Notes under the pieces: model-generated
What the model was told of the DNA's origin: nothing
Database searches by the model: none
What the model saw: the letters and a program-made list of their open reading frames with translations, nothing else
Source of the DNA: Bacteroidia bacterium
GTDB lineage: Bacteria; Bacteroidota; Bacteroidia; UKL13-3
DNA: 64,000 nt
Direction of reading: 5' to 3'
Assembly (NCBI GenBank): GCA_014376805.1
Contig: JACMQU010000017.1
Location: 47,167 to 111,166 of the forward strand
Shown: one piece after another, positions 63,834-64,000 of the stretch
How positions within the stretch are numbered: position 1 is the first letter of the stretch
Layout of the letters: each line of letters opens with the position of its first letter
Made by a program: the position numbers and the translations under genes

Positions 63834-64000
63834 ATGAAATATATAATTGTAATTTTACTAGTAACATTATTTTCGTGTTCAACAAAGCCGGTTGAAACAA
63901 AAGAAAATAATGATAAAACTCAATGGACTACACATCGTGATACGATTGACGCCGGTTTCATTCTTACATTCAAGTACCCCAATCAAGCAGCGTTAGAAGA
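63834..64000 (+). CDS. lipoprotein (partial, cut by window end)
   Basis: Not in the ORF track because it runs off the window. It starts MKYIIVILLVTLFSC, a lipoprotein signal with Cys at residue 15, then STKPVETKENNDKTQW. An in-frame ATG three codons earlier is also possible. It may be a further immunity-type gene or the start of the next cassette; not enough sequence is visible to say. Confidence 0.7.
   Translation, partial: MKYIIVILLVTLFSCSTKPVETKENNDKTQWTTHRDTIDAGFILTFKYPNQAALE

Overview
The window looks like a Bacteroidota chromosome, probably from the Chitinophagales/Sphingobacteriales side, although I cannot name a genus. The evidence is a low G+C sequence, Bacteroidota-type promoter motifs (TTTG ... 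TAnnTTTG), an UpxY/NusG-like antiterminator with Wza and Wzc, an exosortase, and exported RHS proteins with Bacteroidota-style cores. No rRNA, tRNA, CRISPR array or insertion sequence was recognised.

Region 1 (1-50103, all minus strand) is a very large Wzx/Wzy-type surface polysaccharide locus. Read in transcription order it starts with tviB (UDP-GlcNAc 6-dehydrogenase), an UpxY-like antiterminator, Wza and the Wzc kinase. A second unit with a good promoter begins with an HTH/nucleotidyltransferase-fold protein, followed by a WbpP/TviC epimerase, Fcl and Gmd (GDP-L-fucose). Next comes a tightly coupled pseudaminic acid block: PseB, PseC, an N-acetyl sugar amidotransferase with HisH and HisF homologues (acetamidino formation), a DUF4910 M28-like protein, a formyltransferase-like protein with a degenerate active site, a PseH-like GNAT, a DEDDh exonuclease, an aldo/keto reductase, an SpsF/PseF cytidylyltransferase, a class III aminotransferase, PseG, an intact formyltransferase and PseI. 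Wzx, a GT4, a GT52/polysialyltransferase-like protein and an EpsG-like polymerase follow, then two tandem NodB-like proteins, three AsnB-type amidotransferases, three ATP-grasp ligases, three more GT4 enzymes, a PglC-like initiating transferase and a PglD/PglE pair. An intrinsic terminator closes this unit. A separate WbpB-WbpD-WbpE set (UDP-GlcNAc3NAcA synthesis) comes next and runs into an exosortase cut by the window start.

Together these genes predict a repeat unit that could contain an acetamidino- or formyl-modified pseudaminic acid, fucose, GalNAcA and/or diacetamido-uronic acid, and a bacillosamine-type sugar. The AsnB and ATP-grasp enzymes suggest additional amide or amino-acid decoration.

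Region 2 (50288-50992) is an orphan response regulator next to the start of the capsule locus.

Region 3 (51366-64000, plus strand) is an RHS polymorphic-toxin island. An exported coiled-coil/beta-barrel protein precedes two large Sec-exported proteins: one with the N-terminal RHS/TcB-like part, the other an RHS-core protein whose C-terminal tip looks like a LAS-type (M15/M74-like) peptidoglycan peptidase. Two related lipoproteins, likely immunity proteins, follow, with toxin-gene debris between them. A 132-bp repeat of the RHS core then introduces an orphan tip encoding a different candidate peptidoglycan hydrolase (NlpC/P60-like Cys...His). This tip is frameshifted from its core and is followed by a lipoprotein gene broken by an in-frame TAA. 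The last gene, another lipoprotein, runs off the window. Both toxins appear to act on the cell wall and all candidate immunity proteins are lipoproteins, which fits a target in the periplasm.
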